Assembly (NCBI GenBank): GCA_018873225.1 | Contig: JAEILZ010000001.1 | Coordinates: 4,154,001 to 4,218,000, forward strand | Direction of reading: 5' to 3' | From: [Phialemoniopsis] sp. UDSM-2020 | Lineage: Eukaryota > Ascomycota > Sordariomycetes > Thyridiales > Thyridiaceae | Length of the DNA stretch: 64,000 nucleotides | Shown here: piece by piece, positions 60,001 to 64,000 of the stretch | Layout of the letters: each line of letters starts with the position of its first letter | Numbering within the stretch: the first letter of the stretch is position 1 | Program-made: the position numbers and the translations under genes | Notes under the pieces: generated by a model | What the model saw: the letters and a program-made list of their open reading frames with translations, nothing else | The model's database searches: none | What the model was told of the DNA's origin: nothing

Positions 60001-61787
60001 TAGGGCTGGTCTGCTCGTTATCCATACTGTGCAGTGATTTGACTGGATCCGCAGGCGCAGGAGGATCCAAGCCCCGGCGGCCCCTGCCCTGTCACCATCC
60101 AGGACTCTTCTTACGGCCGCACACCAGTAAAGGACCTTTCCAAACGGGCGACTGATCATCGACACCACTCTACGTACCAGACAATGTTTTCTCGCAAAAG
60201 GGGGCAATATCGCATGGAATGGGGTGTGCGATGTCAAGACAGGACACGTTGCTCACTGGCGCGTTCGATTGCGACGACAACTTGGCCGGCTAGCCCAGGA
60301 GAATGTAGTGCATGTCATTTGGCTTCTCCATGAGCACCCCCACCGCTCCCGACCAGCCGTATGCTTAAATCAAGTGCCAATCAACACGCAGGAAATTGAG
60401 CAGCCTACAACGTCTCACCACCACCGAGACCGCCCCCTCTCAGCATAGCTAACCTGAATTGACCACCGGCGTCTGAGAAATGTCAGTGCCTGAAATAAGA
60501 GAAAGATAAGGTGAGATGACGGAATCCAGATCTAGACGGGTCCAAAGAAATCGTGGTGCCTGAAACAAGGAAAAGCAAAGGGGGTGGACACAAGTTTAGC
60601 AATTGCCGTACACTGAATCCTTCGTTTGCCCATTGCCCCGTTCGAGCAACCTGCGTGCAAGGTGTGAACAACCTGAACCCGCGCCGGGTCCATTGGCAAG
60701 GAGTCGAAGCCCACCGCTCGTAAAATCTGCATGCGTCCTGCATGTCTCTGTTTCAGGTGAGCCGTATGGTTGGCATCACCAGATCAGGTACCAGCATTCT
60801 GAGTCGTCCAAGATCGCGTGCCGCTCGCCCCCCTGGCGGTAAGCCAAGACCGGCGCCATCCTGCAGGTCGCCAGAAAAGTAACGAGGCACTTTTGAGGCT
60901 CTTTCAGAGCTCTCGAAACAATCTCTCCATATGGCCTTGCCATGAAAGATGGGAGGCCTGACAATTAGGACTCGGTCCTAGCGATTCTCTGCTGCTTCGG
61001 TGGGAAACGTATTTGCCGGCCATACTCTTTCTACCTTGCGCTTTGGCCAGGGAGAGTGGACGGAAGGGGCTTGATTACAGTAGAAGTCTTGGAGTATGAA
61101 CATCTTGTCGGGACCTGTGTTGAAGTCACTCATAACAGGCCGCATGTGTTGCCTCCCAATTTCTTACAAATCCAAGCCAAGTAGTCGACCATGTCAGAAA
61201 CGAGCCGCGCCGCGCCGCGGCCACAAAGTAGACTGACAGCACCAAAAATAGTACAACTGCTCTTATTTATTTCTACTCTGTGAAGTCAGGATGGAGCCAA
61301 GGTGTACACCTTGAAGAGAAGTTGAGAGAAGTTTCTGTAGAGATATGGAAATGAAATTGTATATACGAGTTGACACATACGCCATGCAGTGTGCAACACA
61401 TAGAGGTTATACATTTCACCTAAAAGTAACCAAAAGTCTGGCATATCGCCCTGAAAAGACCGTATTATTTATTGCTATCCGAGACCGTATATGCAGAACT
61501 GTCAGAACTGGATGTTCTTGCGCCTACTGTGAGCAACAATCTCGATTATCAATAACTTCCGTCAGAATACGATTCACAGACTCACTCGTTCAGAGGTCCA
61601 CGATCAGGAGAGAGCCAAACGATAGAAAAAACTGATATCAATACATGGTCAAAGAAACAAAGAGAAAGTTGATATCTGCCGAGTACAAAGGGAAGTGATA
61701 AAAATACCGTGATACGAGTTTAGACAAAGATGGACTTTGTTAGTCGAGGACAAAGCTTCTCCTGAAGAACTTCGTATTTCGTCGCCA
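57019..61787. other. Long gene-poor region upstream of the zinc-finger gene
   Basis: About 4.8 kb with no supported gene. On the minus strand a possible 5'-UTR intron runs from a GTAAG donor near 57335 to an acceptor near 57080, so the transcript may start well upstream. The frame at 57372-57803 (-) is opposed by one at 57325-57762 (+), and neither is convincing. A short tandem repeat is listed at 58233-58262. Confidence 0.45.
58233..58262. repeat. Short GATCAGT tandem repeat
   Basis: GATCAGT occurs four times, starting at 58233, 58242, 58249 and 58256. The embedded TGATCA is palindromic. It lies in the long upstream region of the zinc-finger gene, about 1.2 kb from its ATG. Role unknown. 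Confidence 0.7.
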
Positions 61788-61858
61788 TCATAAGTGAGAA
61801 GTAGTTTTGCCCTTCTCGTTGCTCATCCGAGCTATGTCAACCTTGAAATGGTTTGTGC

Positions 61859-62407
61859 TCAGTCACTCCAAAAGAATGACTTACCACTCATATCCGGCCG
61901 GGCATTCCTCGACGGCCTCGTCCTGGAGGAACCTCCGGGCCTGGCCTTCGGCGCCGCGACCCTCGCATCCCTCGGCACCCGCGCCACTCCGCCACCACCC
62001 CTGCCCGCAGCAGCTCTCGCCGGCGCCGGGCGCGGTATGAACGCGGGCCACTCCTGCTGCGGCGTGTTCTGTACGATCCACTGCACGTTCTCCGGGTCGA
62101 CGTACGAGTCCCTCGGGCTCGGGTTTCTCGAGCGCGATCCCGAGCTCGGCAGCGAGGGAAGTGGCCTCCTCTTCCGGTCGCAGTTGCGACATAACTGCTT
62201 CTCGCGCAAAAAGGTGCTGCGCTGCGGGTTCCGGCATGGCTCGGGCGGGCTGCTATTTCCGCCTCCAAGGCCGCACAGGCATGATGATGACTTCTTCTTC
62301 TGCTGCGCCTTTGCCCACTTCTTCTGCTTCTCGTATACCTTGTCGCAGACCTGGTGCTCCGTGTCTGGATGGCCGCAGCCCCACTGGTGGACGGTCTCGC
62401 CGCACAT
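61859..62407 (-). CDS. Cys/His-rich hypothetical protein
   Basis: An open frame of 182 codons runs from an ATG at 62407 (MCGETVHQWGCGHPDTEH). A further in-frame ATG at 62485 adds 26 residues that look like leader sequence. The N-terminal third has a run of Cys and His (CGH, HQVC, SSSCLCGLG, EPC, LCRNC) that could bind zinc. The rest is Pro/Arg/Gly/Ala-rich, with VDPENVQWIVQNTPQQEWPAF as the only ordered-looking piece. A strong donor (GTAAGT) near 61881 could splice the 3' end to an exon ending at about 61788. The frame would then read ...ARMSNEKGKTTSHL. I do not recognise the family. The overlapping frame at 61881-62237 was considered and judged less likely. Confidence 0.5.
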   Translation of the reverse strand: MCGETVHQWGCGHPDTEHQVCDKVYEKQKKWAKAQQKKKSSSCLCGLGGGNSSPPEPCRNPQRSTFLREKQLCRNCDRKRRPLPSLPSSGSRSRNPSPRDSYVDPENVQWIVQNTPQQEWPAFIPRPAPARAAAGRGGGGVARVPRDARVAAPKARPGGSSRTRPSRNARPDMSGKSFFWSD

Positions 62408-63261
62408 TTTCGTTGCTGGAAAGCTATTTGTTATTCTTGAGTAAGTGTGTGATCGATAGAGATATGTGGTGTTGTCTCGTTGCATGAGTCTTGGGGGTTT
62501 CTTGAGGCATCTGTCGATGCTGGTAGACCCATGCGTTCCTCGACAACAGTTATATACTATTGCTTTGAGGACTTCCTTTGAACTGCATTTCTACTTCACT
62601 GCACAGACTTGAACTACAAAGGTATGGCCCAGTGCTTCGTGAACAATGTCTTTGAGCTTCGAAACAAAAGCCATATCAAAGCTTCACCCAAATATCCACT
62701 GCAAAGCCTGGACTGGAATAGCAACGGGGCCTGGCTGAGCTAACGACTCTTTGTGCGGTCGACGAGTGACTCGAAGGCATACAAAGAGTTCTATGAGGCA
62801 TGATGGACTCGCCACCGGCCCATTCACAGATCAGAAATCATTTGCCATGAGCTAGTGAAGCCACGAGGTCAAAGAGACACCAAGCCGAGCCTCTGACCGA
62901 AAGCAAGCAGTAGAACAGCTCAAATGATGAGTGAATATACCATAGGTAAGACGTACTGGCATAACAGCATGTACACCATCTTTTGATGTTTCAAGGTAGG
63001 CACGTTCCGAGTTATCTAGCAGATTACTGTTTACCATCCGTTCATTTTCTTGTATCTTACATAAAAAAAAGCGTAGTGTGTGTGTGTCAAATAAGACCAT
63101 TTTTCATCAAACTCCATCCTAGCCGGGAAGCTTTCTATATCCCCAGCTATTCCTGTCTCCTGGCGCCCATGATATTCTACCAAAGGTCATGACTATGTCA
63201 TCTTGGCACATGCAGACATGTGATGTCTATCAAGCAAGCGACGACTTCATCGTGGACTCAT
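62408..63261. other. Intergenic region
   Basis: This lies between the Cys/His-rich gene's start and the PMT stop. A GT dinucleotide run is at about 63076-63086. No gene is supported. Confidence 0.5.
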
Positions 63262-64000
63262 TTATTTGGCAAAGTGGAGATCATAACCAAGCCACTTGCG
63301 CCTGAGCACCTGCTCGACCGACAGCCCAGGGTAGCCATAGGTGAGCGGGAGGAAGAACCACCAGCCAAAGGCGGCGAGGCCAAGAATGACGGCGGCGGCG
63401 ATCCACGAGCCAACCATGCTAGTGCCGGCGAAGCGCTCGCGCGCGGTGATGTGACGCTTGACGGGCGGCTTCTTGCCGGACTTGGCAGCCTGGTAGGTAA
63501 TCTCGTTCTCGGCCGGCTCAGCGGCAAAGACAAACTCGACGAGGGCACCAGTGACCAACGTTGAGGCGAGATGAGCAGGGAGGTAGTGGTGCAGGAACAA
63601 CTGGCGGCCCATCACGTAGAATGGGAAGTAATGGGTTGCCCAGGCAAGGAAGAAAAAGCCCGTGGAATTGTAAAGACGAGACCGCGATCCTGAAGAGGTG
63701 CTGTTAGCATAGTGAAAATCATTGGAAAATGTTTGTACTTACGGTGATCAAGGGCATCCATGCCACGGCGAAGGGTGAACTGGTCAGCAAGGACAATACC
63801 GGCATAGACCGCGAGCAGACTGCTGGCAATCCACCAGCCAATGGGGTTTCCGAGGAAGTAGATCTGCTGGCGCGTGTCGGCGTTGGTCCAGAAGCTGACA
63901 CCGCCAAGCAGGAAGGGCCACTGGTAAGGGAACGAGGCATAAGGATGGCTGCTAGTTAACTGGCTGTTGTGCCAGAACATGGAACGCTGAAGCTCGAACC
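63262..64000 (-). CDS. Protein O-mannosyltransferase (PMT family), 3' part
   Basis: The gene runs off the right edge, so only the C-terminal 246 or so codons are present, in two exons (64000-63743, 63689-63262). Readable blocks are FELQRSMFWHNSQLTSSHPYAS, PFLLGGVSFWTN, QQIYFLGNPIGWW, RLYNSTGFFFLAWATHYFPF and LFLHHYLPAHLAS. The end is LSVEQVLRRKWLGYDLHFAK. These are the C-terminal membrane domain of dolichyl-phosphate-mannose--protein mannosyltransferases, which start O-mannosylation of Ser/Thr in the ER lumen. Several membrane spans are visible. The blocks lean towards the PMT4 subfamily, but without the catalytic N-terminal half the subtype is not certain. The intron is 53 nt with a GTAAGT donor and a GCTAAC branch site. 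The 5' end is missing because of the window, not a mutation. Confidence 0.9.

Noticed and set aside
61199..61220. CCGCG-rich palindromic stretch
   Set aside because: Short GC run with no repeat copies or nearby gene to give it meaning.
63992..64000. CTCGAACC resembling a reversed tRNA B box
   Set aside because: It is inside the PMT coding frame and no cloverleaf surrounds it. No tRNA was found elsewhere either.

Overview
The window is nuclear DNA from a filamentous ascomycete, most likely a Sordariomycete. The genes are split by short GT-AG introns (about 47-147 nt) with CTAAC/CTGAC-like branch sites. The gene set is typical of Pezizomycotina: a NUC-1/Pho4-type bHLH regulator, Atg10, Mph1, Mex67, a Src1/Heh1 LEM protein, ATP phosphoribosyltransferase, a GH47 mannosidase and a PMT mannosyltransferase. 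I cannot fix the genus. I saw no mobile element, rRNA, tRNA or CRISPR array.

Layout. 1-6.3 kb: a sparse region, then a membrane-anchored histidine acid phosphatase (+) and a small PX-like protein (-). 8.6-16.4 kb: an NTF2-like/disordered protein (+), an amino-acid permease (-) and an alpha-1,2-mannosidase (-). 17.1-22 kb: the densest block, with ATG10 (+), a U2B''/U1A-type snRNP protein (-), Arp2/3 subunit 1 (+) and HIS1 (-). 23.3-34 kb: a sucrose-carrier-like transporter (+), SRC1 (-), a large Hsp20 (-) and NUC-1 (-). 39.2-41.6 kb: a kelch-like single-pass surface protein (-). 46.1-52.7 kb: divergent MEX67 (-) and MPH1 (+). 54.7-57 kb: a C2H2 zinc-finger regulator (-). 61.9-64 kb: a Cys/His-rich unknown (-) and the 3' part of a PMT gene (-), cut by the window end.

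Housekeeping genes are packed, with convergent stops as close as about 100 bp and a shared promoter of about 400 bp. The regulators NUC-1 and the zinc-finger factor, and the kelch-like surface protein, each have 4.6-5.2 kb of apparently gene-free DNA upstream.

The clearest functional link is phosphate control. The NUC-1-like protein has the His-Glu-Arg basic-region code for CACGTG, and three CACGTG sites lie upstream of the phosphatase in the same window. The glycosylation genes (GH47 mannosidase, PMT) and the Ser/Thr-rich surface protein fit one secretory pathway, but they are not an operon-like unit. I did not find a clearly new multi-gene system. The most notable items are the phosphate link, the tiny HIS1 exons, the SRC1 intron whose retention truncates the protein before its second membrane span, an RG-rich tract in Mph1, and an aromatic-acidic motif array in the NTF2-like protein. 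Exon borders were set by reading frame, splice consensus and expected protein continuity, without transcript data.
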